In this document: piece by piece, positions 51,258-59,489 of the stretch
How the letters are laid out: every line of letters starts with the position of its first letter
Position numbering within the stretch: position 1 is the first letter of the stretch
Assembly: GCF_023935105.1 (NCBI RefSeq)
Contig: NZ_CP096040.1
Coordinates: 3,658,001 to 3,722,000 of the forward strand
Direction of reading: 5' to 3'
DNA from: Caulobacter segnis
GTDB taxonomy: Bacteria > Pseudomonadota > Alphaproteobacteria > Caulobacterales > Caulobacteraceae
DNA: 64,000 nucleotides
Made by a program: the position numbers and the translations under genes
Notes under the pieces: generated by a model
Database searches by the model: none
Seen by the model: only the letters and a program-made list of their open reading frames with translations
What the model was told of the DNA's origin: nothing

Positions 51258-52175
51258 TCAGGAGTCGGCCACTTCCGGCGCGTCCAGCTTGTAGACCCGC
51301 GAGCAGTACTCGCACGTCACGTGGATCTTGCCGTCGGGCTCGACCATGTCGGCCACTTCCTCGGCCGAGAACGAGTCCAGCACCACGCCGATCCGCTCTT
51401 CCGAGCAGCGGCAGAAGGCGCGCAGCGGCTTTTCGTCCAGCAAGCGCACGCCGTCCTCGTTGAACAGGCGCCACAGCAGGGTCGCGGTCGGGACCGTCGG
51501 GTCGATCAGCTCGTCCTCGCCGGTCGTCTCGAACAGGGCCTGCACATGGGTCCAGGCGTCCTGGGTGTCGCCGCGCGCCTGGTCGCCCGCGATGACCTGG
51601 ATCAGGATACCGCCGGCCCGCCACTTGGGCCCCTCGCCCGTATCAACCTGACCGACGGCCAGGCGCACGCGGGTCGGGGTCTGTTCCGACTGCTGGAAAT
51701 ACTGCTCGGCGCACAGGGCCAGGGTCTCGCCCTCGATCGGCGTCACGCCCTGGTAGCGGTCCATGTCCGGCCCCTGGTCCAGGGTCATGATGAACACGCC
51801 GCCGCCCAGCAGGGTCTTGGCGCCCGGACGCGCGAAGCCTTCCGACACCTTGGCGACCTCTTCCGGATCGAACCGGCAATAGCCGCGCAAGCCGCCCGAG
51901 GTGTCGTAGTCGACCACGACGTAGCGCACCGGGCCGTCACCCTGGGCCTGGATAATCAGCCGGCCCTCGAACTTCAGGCTGGAGCCGACCAGAGCGGCCA
52001 GCGCGCAGGCCTCGCCCAGCAGGTTGGCGACCGGTTCGGGATAGTCGTGGCGCGTCAGCACCTCGTCGACGGCGGCGCCGAGGCGGACCACGCGGCCACG
52101 CACGGGCAGGCCTTCGATCTGAAACGCGGAAACGACGTCGTCGAGGACGCCGGGATTGGAAGCGATGTCGGTCAT
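51258..52175 (-). CDS. hslO: Redox-regulated chaperone Hsp33
   Basis: 305 residues. Cytosolic holdase activated by oxidative unfolding. N-terminal domain with VVDYDTSGGLRGYCRFDPE and the C-terminal redox switch: CRC and CEYC, four zinc-binding cysteines released on oxidation, placed as in E. coli Hsp33. Same strand as argF/argD but separated from argF by a REP-like element, so probably expressed independently. Confidence 0.91.
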   Translation of the reverse strand: MTDIASNPGVLDDVVSAFQIEGLPVRGRVVRLGAAVDEVLTRHDYPEPVANLLGEACALAALVGSSLKFEGRLIIQAQGDGPVRYVVVDYDTSGGLRGYCRFDPEEVAKVSEGFARPGAKTLLGGGVFIMTLDQGPDMDRYQGVTPIEGETLALCAEQYFQQSEQTPTRVRLAVGQVDTGEGPKWRAGGILIQVIAGDQARGDTQDAWTHVQALFETTGEDELIDPTVPTATLLWRLFNEDGVRLLDEKPLRAFCRCSEERIGVVLDSFSAEEVADMVEPDGKIHVTCEYCSRVYKLDAPEVADS

Positions 52176-52222
52176 GGGGAGGCTAGATAGGACGTTCCGC
52201 CAAAAATGCGAGCCCTATAGAT

Positions 52223-52330
52223 ACTTGCCCCCTCCGGGCCTGAAGGCCCTCCTCCCCCGCAGGGGGAAGAAGGAACCCTCCGCCCCCTCCTGGGGGCGGA
52301 CGGCCGCGAAACGGCCAGGTGGGGGCAAGT
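52223..52330. repeat. Complex palindromic REP-like element (hslO-argF)
   Basis: Perfect 10 bp outer arms ACTTGCCCCC (52223-52232) and GGGGGCAAGT (52321-52330) enclose several smaller hairpins: GGGCCTGAAGGCCC, CTCCCCCGCAGGGGGAAG, CCGCCCCCTCCTGGGGGCGG and GGCCGCGAAACGGCC. The nested symmetry is far beyond chance. Confidence 0.7.
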
Positions 52331-52335
52331 AGCAG

Positions 52336-53271
52336 CTACCCTATCGCCCCGAACGCCCAGGCCAGCACCGACTTCTGGGCGTGGATGCGGTTCTCGGCCT
52401 CGTCCCAGACCAGCGAGCGCGGGCCGTCCAGGACCGCGTCCGTGACTTCCTCGCCGCGGTGCGCGGGCAGGCAGTGCAGGAAGACGCCGTTGGCGGCGGC
52501 CAGGTCCATCAGGCGGTCGTCGACCTGATAGGGCTCAAGAGCGGCCAGGCGCTCGTCGTGGTCGGTGTCGCCCATCGAGACCCAGGTGTCAGCCACCACG
52601 ACGTCGGCGCCGGCGACGGCGGCCTTGGCGTCCGTCGTCATGCTGACCCTGCCTTGCAGGCCCTCGGCGCGGGCCAGGTCGTGCAGATCGGCGTGATAGA
52701 CGGCCGGACAGGCGATCTTCAGCTCGAAGCCCAGCAGCGGCGCGGCGTGGATGAAGCTGGAGCAGACATTGTTGCCGTCACCGACCCAGGCGATCGTCTT
52801 GCCAGCGATGGGGCCGCGATGCTCCTCGATGGTCAGGATGTCGGCCATGATCTGGCACGGATGGCTCTTGTCGGTCAGGCCGTTGATCACCGGCACGCTC
52901 GACACCTGGGCGAAGCGCTCGACGTCGGCGTGGCTGTTGGCGCGGATCATCACCGCGTCGACCATGCGCGACAGCACCTTGGCGGTGTCCTCGATGGTCT
53001 CGCCGCGCCCCAGTTGCATGTCGGACGAGGTCGAGATGATCGCCGCCCCGCCCAGCTGGCGCATGGCCGCGTCGAACGAGAAGCGGGTGCGGGTCGAGTT
53101 CTTCTGGAAGATCATCGACAGCACGCGGTCCTTGGCCGGCGCGTCGGCGTCGACCTTGCCCTGCGGCCAACCCTTGCGGGCGGCCTTGCGGGCGTGGGCG
53201 TCGTCCAGCATCAGGCGCAGGGTCGCGCCGTCCAGCTTCCACAGGTCGATGAAGTGGCGGGGTTGAGTCAT
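52336..53271 (-). CDS. argF: Ornithine carbamoyltransferase
   Basis: 311 residues. Makes citrulline from ornithine and carbamoyl phosphate. Carbamoyl-phosphate motif [12 protein letters not shown], ornithine-side [36 protein letters not shown] loop ([16 protein letters not shown]) and the [11 protein letters not shown] signature. Downstream of argD on the same strand with an inverted repeat between them. Confidence 0.93.
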   Translation of the reverse strand: MTQPRHFIDLWKLDGATLRLMLDDAHARKAARKGWPQGKVDADAPAKDRVLSMIFQKNSTRTRFSFDAAMRQLGGAAIISTSSDMQLGRGETIEDTAKVLSRMVDAVMIRANSHADVERFAQVSSVPVINGLTDKSHPCQIMADILTIEEHRGPIAGKTIAWVGDGNNVCSSFIHAAPLLGFELKIACPAVYHADLHDLARAEGLQGRVSMTTDAKAAVAGADVVVADTWVSMGDTDHDERLAALEPYQVDDRLMDLAAANGVFLHCLPAHRGEEVTDAVLDGPRSLVWDEAENRIHAQKSVLAWAFGAIG

Positions 53272-53283
53272 CGGACTATCCCT

Positions 53284-53379
53284 AATTCCCGCCTCCCCGG
53301 CGAAAGCCGGGGCCCAGATGCATCCGGGAAATCAGCGGGCTTGATCTGGGTCCCGACTTTCGCCGGGAAGACGGTAATT
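53284..53379. repeat. Imperfect 36-bp inverted repeat (argF-argD)
   Basis: The arm 53284-53319 is the near reverse complement of 53344-53379 (cores CGGCGAAAGCCGGGG and CCCGACTTTCGCCGGG; outer AATT ends match), with a 24-base spacer. Third REP-like intergenic palindrome in the window; may set relative argD/argF mRNA stability. Confidence 0.6.
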
Positions 53380-53384
53380 GGAGA

Positions 53385-54599
53385 CTAGGCGGACGCCTTG
53401 GCGCGGGCGGTTTCGCAAGCCTTCTCGAGCTTGGCGATCGCTTCGCTGGCTTCCTCGATGGTCAGGTTCAGCGGCGGCAGCAGGCGCACGCAGTTGTCGC
53501 CGCCGCCGGCGATCAGCAGGTGCTGGTCGCGGGCCATGACCATGAATTCGCGGTTGTTCGGCACGACCTTGATGCCGATCAGCAGACCCTTGCCGCGGAT
53601 GTCGACGATGACGTCCGGGAAGCGGTCCTTCAGGCCGTTCAGCTGCTGGGTGAAGAAGCCGGCCACGGTCTTGACGTTGTCCAGCAGGTCTTCGCTGTTG
53701 ATCGCGTCGAAGGCCGCCTTGCCGACCGCCATGGCCAGCGGGTTGCCGCCGTAGGTCGAGCCGTGCGTGCCCGGGGTCATGCCCTTGGCGCCCTCGTTCG
53801 AAGCCAGGCAGGCGCCGACCGGGAAGCCGCCGCCCAGGGCCTTGGCCACGCACATGATGTCCGGCTCGCTGCCCGGGGCCCACTCGTGGGCGAACAGCTT
53901 GCCGGTCCGGCCCATGCCGCTCTGCACTTCGTCGTAGATCAGCAGGACGCCAGCGTCGCGGGTGATCTGGCGCAGCTCCAGCAGTTGGGCCTCGGTCAGG
54001 GCGCGCGCCCCGCCCTCGCCCTGCACGGGCTCAATGATGACGCCCGCGGTCGTCGGGCCGATGGCGGCCTTCAGGGCCTCGAAGTCGCCGAACGGCAACT
54101 GGACGAAGCCCGGCAGGCGCGGGCCGAAGCCGTCCAGATAGCCGGCGTTGCCCGAGGCGTTCACCGCCGCGTACGAGCGGCCGTGGAACGAGCCGTCGAA
54201 GCCGATGATGTCGATGCGCTCGGGGTTACCGTTCACCGCGTGATAGCGGCGGGCGGCCTTCAGGGCGCACTCGATCGCCTCGGTGCCCGAGTTGGTGAAG
54301 AACACCACGTCGGCGAAGGTGGCGGCGCACAGCTTGTCGGCCAGCACTTCCTGCTCGGGGATCGTGTAGATGTTGGAGACGTGCCAGAGCTTTTCGCCCT
54401 GGGTCTTCAGCGCGTCGACCAGCACGGGATGGGCGTGGCCCAGGCCGCAGGTGGCGATGCCCGCCACGCAGTCCAGATACTCGCCGCCGTCCGTCGAGAA
54501 CAGGCGCGCGCCTCGGCCTCGCTCGAACGCCAGCGGAGCGCGGTTGTAGACGCCCATGATGTGGTGCTGCGAGGAGTTGGACGACGTCGCGGTGCTCAA
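53385..54599 (-). CDS. argD: Acetylornithine aminotransferase
   Basis: 404 residues from the TTG at 54599, chosen because GGGAGG stands 7 bases upstream and homology begins there (SQHHIMGVYNRAPLAFERGRG). PLP aminotransferase class III: CVAGIATCGLGHAHP, FFTNSGTEAIECALKAAR, GFDGSFHGRSYAA, DEVQSGMGRTGKLFAHE, and the Schiff-base Lys in VAKALGGGFPVGAC. Also may act as succinyldiaminopimelate aminotransferase. First gene of the argD-argF pair. Confidence 0.92.
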   Translation of the reverse strand: MSTATSSNSSQHHIMGVYNRAPLAFERGRGARLFSTDGGEYLDCVAGIATCGLGHAHPVLVDALKTQGEKLWHVSNIYTIPEQEVLADKLCAATFADVVFFTNSGTEAIECALKAARRYHAVNGNPERIDIIGFDGSFHGRSYAAVNASGNAGYLDGFGPRLPGFVQLPFGDFEALKAAIGPTTAGVIIEPVQGEGGARALTEAQLLELRQITRDAGVLLIYDEVQSGMGRTGKLFAHEWAPGSEPDIMCVAKALGGGFPVGACLASNEGAKGMTPGTHGSTYGGNPLAMAVGKAAFDAINSEDLLDNVKTVAGFFTQQLNGLKDRFPDVIVDIRGKGLLIGIKVVPNNREFMVMARDQHLLIAGGGDNCVRLLPPLNLTIEEASEAIAKLEKACETARAKASA

Positions 54600-54762
54600 G
54601 ACCGGCCTCCCTAAAAGGAAAGAAGCCCCCGCACTGTGAGCGCGGGGACCGGAAGGCCGCAGGTTGTCGCCGTGGAACGCCGTCGTGTCAATCAAGGGAT
54701 TGTGAAAAAGCCCCTGAAAAACCGGCGAAAATCGCGGTTTCTTTCCTAGGGCCGCGGCGCGG

Positions 54763-55281
54763 TCACGCCTCGTCCGCGAGCGGCGCGGCGAACATCTTGC
54801 CGGCGACTTCGGGCGTGTAGAATGCATGGTACCGCTCGCTCCCCTTGGGCGGCAGGACTTCGACCAGGAAGCGGTTGTCGATCCACAGTTCGACGAGGTC
54901 GAAGGCCCCGCCCCGCTCGCAGTGCACCGCGCGCCAGCGCTTCTCGGCGCCGATGGCCACGATGTCATCGACCGAAAGCTTGCTGGTGATGGCGACGTGG
55001 AAGCCGCTGGCCGCCTGCGGCGCGCCGTCCTGGCGGATCTGGGTCTCCCACGGCATCACGAACGGACCGTCGGCGGCGCGGCCGTCCGGCTGCCCCTGGC
55101 CGGGGTGGTGGGCGCTGGCGTCGGGCACGACCTCCACGCCAAGGCCCGAGCCGTCGCGAGCGATGGCGACCCAGGCGTCCTGGACGACCGGGAACGGCGT
55201 GACCTCGCCGTCGATGATGCGACCGAAGACCTCGGCCGTGGCGCGCGGGTCGCGCGCCGGGATGGAGATGTGAGCGATCAT
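54763..55281 (-). CDS. VOC-family (glyoxalase-like) protein
   Basis: 172 residues from the ATG at 55281. Starts MIAHISIPARDPRATAEVFGRIIDGEVTPFP, a typical vicinal-oxygen-chelate opening, with the second half GFHVAITSKLSVDDIVAIGAEKRW and VELWIDNRFLVEVLPPKG. Metal ligands likely His and Glu at the two halves. No substrate assignable. It follows the TetR gene on the same strand after 5 bp and may be its regulatory target. Confidence 0.78.
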   Translation of the reverse strand: MIAHISIPARDPRATAEVFGRIIDGEVTPFPVVQDAWVAIARDGSGLGVEVVPDASAHHPGQGQPDGRAADGPFVMPWETQIRQDGAPQAASGFHVAITSKLSVDDIVAIGAEKRWRAVHCERGGAFDLVELWIDNRFLVEVLPPKGSERYHAFYTPEVAGKMFAAPLADEA

Positions 55282-55286
55282 GGAAG

Positions 55287-55943
55287 TCAGCTTTCTGGCT
55301 GGAACGTGCTTTGCGTGAACTGGGCGAAGGGATCGGGGGCAATGGACGCCGCGCCCCGGGACTTGAGATCGGCCAGCAGGACCTCGACGGCCCAGCCCAG
55401 GGCGTCGGCGGCGGGCTTGCCGGTCAGGGACCACTGCTCGCGCAGGGAAATCCAGCCATAGGCAGAATAGAGCAGTTGCAGCACGGCGGCGGCCTTGGTC
55501 TGCTCGCCCTCGGCCAGACCGGGCGCGGCCTGGGCGACCACCGCCTGGAAGGCCTCGCGGCGCTCGGGATCCAGACTGGAACGCGCCGCCCGGCCCTGCT
55601 GGGTGGTGATACGGCCGATGATCTGGGCCGGACTGGCGTCGAAGCTGGCCATCAGCGGACCGATCTTGGCCAGCAGGTCGGCGGGACTCTCGGGCATGCC
55701 GACGCGCACCCCGTCCTTGCGGTTCAGGTGCTCCCACAGGCCTTTCAGCAACAGCTCCCGGCTGGGGAAGTGGCGATAGACGGTGACCTCGGTGACCTGG
55801 GCGCGTTCGGCGACGGCGCGGTTGGTCGGCTCCTGGCCGCCGCCCTCCTCCACAAGCGCGGCCATGGCGGCCAGGATGCGTTCCCGTGTGGCCTCGGCCT
55901 GATCGCGCCGTAGCGCGGAGTTATAGGATCGAACAGATGACAT
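55287..55943 (-). CDS. TetR/AcrR-family transcriptional regulator
   Basis: 218 residues from the ATG at 55943. N-terminal HTH: ALRRDQAEATRERILAAMAALVEEG, TNRAVAERAQVTEVTVYRHFPSRELLLKGLWEHL. The helical C-terminal domain is of unknown ligand. The start codon overlaps a perfect palindrome TGATGTAA-N7-TTACATCA, so it is almost certainly autorepressed. The VOC gene 5 bp downstream is probably in the same operon. Confidence 0.9.
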   Translation of the reverse strand: MSSVRSYNSALRRDQAEATRERILAAMAALVEEGGGQEPTNRAVAERAQVTEVTVYRHFPSRELLLKGLWEHLNRKDGVRVGMPESPADLLAKIGPLMASFDASPAQIIGRITTQQGRAARSSLDPERREAFQAVVAQAAPGLAEGEQTKAAAVLQLLYSAYGWISLREQWSLTGKPAADALGWAVEVLLADLKSRGAASIAPDPFAQFTQSTFQPES

Positions 55944-55965
55944 GATGTAACCATGTATTACATCA
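55943..55965. promoter_or_regulatory. TetR operator, perfect 8+8 palindrome
   Basis: TGATGTAA (55943-55950) and TTACATCA (55958-55965) with a 7-base spacer. It sits over the start codon and immediate upstream region of the TetR gene, the classic place for an autoregulatory operator. Confidence 0.7.
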
Positions 55966-55983
55966 ATTATAGTTCCACAACAT

Positions 55984-56014
55984 GAAAAAGCCCCGGGCCT
56001 TTCGGACCGGGGCT
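55984..56014 (-). terminator. Terminator of the ABC permease gene
   Basis: On the minus strand AGCCCCGG (56014-56007) pairs with CCGGGGCT (55996-55989), followed by TTTTTCATG. It lies 28 bp after the permease stop and upstream of the TetR promoter. Confidence 0.75.
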
Positions 56015-56041
56015 CTTCAAGCGCTAAGTCACTGTTCGGAT

Positions 56042-56863
56042 TCAGCTCTTTAGGCGGTACCCGGTGACGAACAGGCGCCAGCACCACAGGAACATCGCCA
56101 CCGTCAGCGCGCCGGTGCTGACCACGCCGATCGCGATCGAGCCGTCGGCATGGCCGATGAAGCCGTAACGGAAGCCGTCGATCAGGTAGAAGAACGGGTT
56201 GAAGTGGCTGGCCGAGCGGAACGGCTCCGGCAGCTTGTCGACCAGGTAGAAGGTGCCCGACAGGAAGGTCATCGGCATGATCAGGAAGTTGGTCACGGCG
56301 GCCAGCTGGTCGAACTTCTCGGCCCACAGGCCAGCCAGCACGCCGGCCAGACCCAGGATCAGCGAGGCGGCGACCGCGAAATAGACGATCGCCCACGGGT
56401 GGGCCAACTGCAGGCCCGCGCCCGGCAGCACGCCGATGACGATGGCGGTGACCGCCCCGACCACGATGCCGCGCGTCGCCGCGCCCAGGGTGAAACCCAG
56501 AACCTGCTCCAACGCCGACAGCGGCGGGGTCAGGAAGTCCGGGGTCAGGCCCATCATCTTGGCCTGGATCAGCGACGACGAGGAATTGGCGAAGGCGTTG
56601 TTCAGGATCGCCATCATGATCAGGCCGGGGGCCACGAAATGGCCGAAGGTGACACCGCCGACGGCCGGCCGGCTGGCCCCCACAGCGACCACGAAGACCA
56701 GCATGTAGAGCAGCGTGGTGACCACCGGCGCGGCCACCGTCTGAGTCCCGACCTTCCAGAACCGGCGGATTTCGCGCTGATACAGGGTGACGAACCCGGA
56801 CCAGTTCCAGCCGTGATAGTCGCGCGGCTGCGGCGGAATGACGCTTTCGGCCATGTCTCTCAT
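56042..56863 (-). CDS. ABC-2 type transporter permease
   Basis: 273 residues from the ATG at 56863 (the ATG at 56854 is an alternative). Six membrane helices: FVTLYQREIRRFWKVGTQT leads into TTLLYMLVFVVAVG; SLIQAKMMGLTPDFLTPPLSALE is the coupling region of ABC-2 permeases such as NodJ/YadH; the last helices are TFLSGTFYLVDKLPEPF and SIAIGVVSTGALTVAMFLW. No ABC ATPase gene is next to it in this window, so its partner is encoded elsewhere. Divergent from gcrA. Confidence 0.87.
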   Translation of the reverse strand: MRDMAESVIPPQPRDYHGWNWSGFVTLYQREIRRFWKVGTQTVAAPVVTTLLYMLVFVVAVGASRPAVGGVTFGHFVAPGLIMMAILNNAFANSSSSLIQAKMMGLTPDFLTPPLSALEQVLGFTLGAATRGIVVGAVTAIVIGVLPGAGLQLAHPWAIVYFAVAASLILGLAGVLAGLWAEKFDQLAAVTNFLIMPMTFLSGTFYLVDKLPEPFRSASHFNPFFYLIDGFRYGFIGHADGSIAIGVVSTGALTVAMFLWCWRLFVTGYRLKS

Positions 56864-56932
56864 AGGCTCAACCCGTTGTTCTGCTTGGCCATGTGCGCTC
56901 TGAGGGCCCATTCCGCAAGCTTGGGGTTGCGT

Positions 56933-57000
56933 GAATCAACATCTTGTTTCTGTGGACAGAGTCGTTGGCGCCTATTGTGCGCCTTAACACATTCTTTACG
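56933..57000 (+). promoter_or_regulatory. gcrA promoter region with cell-cycle sites
   Basis: Two GANTC (CcrM) sites, GAATC 56933-56937 and GAGTC 56959-56963; a DnaA-box-like TGTGGACAG (56951-56959); and TTAA-CACATTC-TTTA (56984-56998), a CtrA box with one mismatch. This matches the known logic of Caulobacter gcrA (DnaA-activated, CtrA-repressed, methylation-sensitive). By eye only. Confidence 0.55.
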
Positions 57001-57100
57001 ATATCTAGTAGGACGACCGCCGGCGGGGCGGTCCGATCACCAGATATGGGGTGAAGGGCGTGGGGACGCCCCTCTCCCTATCGAACGGCGGAGACGGGTT

Positions 57101-57625
57101 ATGAGCTGGACCGACGAACGGGTCTCGACCTTGAAGAAGCTCTGGCTGGACGGCCTGTCCGCCAGTCAGATCGCCAAGCAACTGGGCGGCGTCACGCGCA
57201 ACGCCGTCATCGGCAAGGTGCACCGCCTGGGCCTCTCGGGCCGCGCGGCGCCCTCGCAACCGGCGCGTCCGGCATTCAAGGCCCCGCGTCCGGCGCGTCC
57301 GGCCGCCCAGGCCATGCCGTCGGCCCCGCGCCGCGTGACGCCGGTGGAAGCGCCGTCGTCGTCGGTCCCCGTGGCCGCCGCGCCCGCGCCGCTGCCGGCG
57401 TTCCGGCATGAGGAGCCAGGCTCGGCCACCGTGCTGACCCTGGGCGCGCACATGTGCAAGTGGCCGATCGGCGATCCGTCGTCGGAAGGTTTCACCTTCT
57501 GCGGCCGCCGCTCGTCGGAAGGCCCCTACTGCGTCGAGCACGCCCGCGTGGCGTACCAGCCGCAGCAGACCAAGAAGAAGGGCGGCGCCACCGAGCTCGC
57601 CCGCTCGCTTCGCCGCTACATCTAA
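57101..57625 (+). CDS. gcrA: GcrA cell-cycle regulator
   Basis: 174 residues. Binds sigma-70 and GANTC-methylated promoters to control S-phase genes. N-terminal DNA-binding module MSWTDERVSTLKKLWLDGLSASQIAKQLGGVTRNAVIGKVHRLGLSGR, a Pro/Ala-rich linker (about 55-105) and the C-terminal sigma-binding domain with CKWPIGDPSSEGFTFCGRR and YCVEHARVAY. Length and domains match C. crescentus GcrA. The upstream region carries the expected CcrM and CtrA-like sites. Confidence 0.95.
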   Translation: MSWTDERVSTLKKLWLDGLSASQIAKQLGGVTRNAVIGKVHRLGLSGRAAPSQPARPAFKAPRPARPAAQAMPSAPRRVTPVEAPSSSVPVAAAPAPLPAFRHEEPGSATVLTLGAHMCKWPIGDPSSEGFTFCGRRSSEGPYCVEHARVAYQPQQTKKKGGATELARSLRRYI

Positions 57626-57652
57626 GAAGAACAAAAGTCTCTCAGGCGGCGG

Positions 57653-57688
57653 ATCCCGGATGGCCCAAAAGGCCGTCCGGGATTTTCC
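57653..57688 (+). terminator. Rho-independent terminator after gcrA
   Basis: ATCCCGGATGGCC (57653-57665) pairs with GGCCGTCCGGGAT (57671-57683) with one mismatch, loop CAAAA, then TTTCC. Strong stem 28 bp after the stop. Confidence 0.78.
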
Positions 57689-57718
57689 ATTTGTGGAGGA
57701 CCCCTCTAGATAGGGCCC

Positions 57719-59245
57719 ATGACGGACCTCGCGCCGAACGATTCCAACGCCCCCCCCTATTCGGTCTCCGAGCTGGCCTTCGCCCTGAAGCGCACGCTGG
57801 AAGACCGCTACGGTTTCGTGCGGCTGCGCGGTGAGCTGAGTAAGGTCACGCATCACTCCAACGGCCACGTCTATCTGACCATCAAGGACGACAAGGCCGC
57901 CATCGACGGCGTCGTCTGGAAGGGCAATGTCCGCGGCCTGGGCGTGCGGCCCGAGCACGGACTCGAGGTCATCGTCACCGGCAAGATCACCACCTATCCG
58001 GCCGGTTCGCGTTACCAGATCGTCATCGACAGCATGGAGGCCGCCGGGGTCGGGGCGCTTCTGGCGCAACTCGAACGGCTGAAGGCCAAGCTGGCCGGCG
58101 AGGGCCTGTTCGACGCCCAGCGCAAGCGCCCCCTGCCCTCGATGCCCACCGTGGTCGGGGTGATCACCAGCCCGACCGGCGCGGTCATCCGCGACATCCT
58201 GCACCGCATCCGCGACCGCTGGCCCTGCCAGGTGCTGGTCTGGCCCGTGGTCGTGCAGGGCGACGCCGCCCCAGCCCAAGTTTGCGCGGCCATCAAGGGC
58301 TTCAACGCCCTGCAACCCGGCGGTCCGGTCCCGCGCCCCGACATCCTGATCGTCGCGCGCGGCGGCGGCTCGGTCGAGGACCTGTGGGCCTTCAACGACG
58401 AGACCCTGGCCCGGACCGTGGCCGAGGGAACCATCCCGCTGATCTCGGCCGTGGGTCACGAGACCGACACGACGCTGATCGACTTCGTCTCGGACCGCCG
58501 CGCCCCGACCCCTACGGCCGCCGCCGAGATGGCCACGCCCGTGCTGGCCGAGCTGCGCGCCCTGATCTCGGATTTCGACCGCCGCCTGAACCGCTGCGGG
58601 TCGCGCACGATCGAGGAGCGCCGCACGCGCCTGCTGGGCGCCGCGCGGGGCCTGCCGCGCCCCAACGACCTGCTGGCCCTGGCTCAGCAGCGCTTCGACA
58701 TCGCCTCCGGTCGCCTGGACGCGGCCCTGCATCGCAACACCGCCGTCCACGCTCAAGACCTCTTGAAGGTCACCGCGCGCCTGACGCCGGACATCCTGAC
58801 CCGCCAGCGGACCATCAAGGCCGACCGCCTAGCCGACCTGGGTCGCCGCCTGGACGCCTGCGGGACCCGCGCGCCGGACCGCGCCGCTGCCCACGCCCGA
58901 CTGCCCGCCCTGTGGGATCGCCTTCAGGCCGCCGGCCGGCGCCGCCTGGTCCGCGCCGAAGACCAGTTGGCCAACCTGGACAAGCTACGCCAGTCGCTGA
59001 ATCCCGAGCGACCGCTGGAGCTGGGCTTCGCCCTGGTCCGCAAGGGCGACGGGACCCTGGCCCGTTCGGCGGCCGACCTCGTCTCGGGCGAGCGCGTGAA
59101 CCTGAAGTTCAAGAGCGGCGATCGCGACGCGGTGATCGATGGCGAAGGCGGTTTCGTCCCGCCGCCGGCGCCCGCCCCTGCTCCGGCGCCCAAGCCGCGC
59201 CCCAAGCCGGCGACGCCCGCGGCCGATCAGGGCGATCTGTTCTGA
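57719..59245 (+). CDS. xseA: Exodeoxyribonuclease VII large subunit
   Basis: 508 residues. N-terminal OB-fold ([44 protein letters not shown]), catalytic core with [38 protein letters not shown] and [25 protein letters not shown], then a coiled region. The final 40 residues are Pro/Ala/Lys-rich with no family counterpart known to me. The small subunit XseB is not in this window. Degrades single-stranded DNA in repair. Confidence 0.92.
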   Translation: MTDLAPNDSNAPPYSVSELAFALKRTLEDRYGFVRLRGELSKVTHHSNGHVYLTIKDDKAAIDGVVWKGNVRGLGVRPEHGLEVIVTGKITTYPAGSRYQIVIDSMEAAGVGALLAQLERLKAKLAGEGLFDAQRKRPLPSMPTVVGVITSPTGAVIRDILHRIRDRWPCQVLVWPVVVQGDAAPAQVCAAIKGFNALQPGGPVPRPDILIVARGGGSVEDLWAFNDETLARTVAEGTIPLISAVGHETDTTLIDFVSDRRAPTPTAAAEMATPVLAELRALISDFDRRLNRCGSRTIEERRTRLLGAARGLPRPNDLLALAQQRFDIASGRLDAALHRNTAVHAQDLLKVTARLTPDILTRQRTIKADRLADLGRRLDACGTRAPDRAAAHARLPALWDRLQAAGRRRLVRAEDQLANLDKLRQSLNPERPLELGFALVRKGDGTLARSAADLVSGERVNLKFKSGDRDAVIDGEGGFVPPPAPAPAPAPKPRPKPATPAADQGDLF

Positions 59246-59273
59246 GACGTCGGGTTGGCGTAGAGTAAGAGCC

Positions 59274-59489
59274 ATGAACGCTTTCGATCGAGATCTCGGC
59301 AAGTCCGACGGCCTGGCCGTCCTGCACTATGGCGACGGCGAGTACGCCGTGCTCAGCCCCGGCCGCTTCGTGCTGTGCGCGGTGACCAACAAGCAGATCC
59401 CGCTGGAGGCCCTGCGCTACTGGAGCCCCGAGCACCAGGAAGCCTATGCCGGCCCCGCCGAGGCGCTGAAGCGTTGGCAACAGGCCTGA
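59274..59489 (+). CDS. DUF2093 family protein
   Basis: 71 residues from the ATG at 59274. The family pattern LAVLHYGDGEYAVLSPGRFVLCAVTNKQIPLEALRYWSPEHQEAY is essentially complete. DUF2093 is an alphaproteobacterial small-protein family of unknown function, usually near xseA as here. Overlaps the M23 gene by 16 bp. Confidence 0.87.
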   Translation: MNAFDRDLGKSDGLAVLHYGDGEYAVLSPGRFVLCAVTNKQIPLEALRYWSPEHQEAYAGPAEALKRWQQA

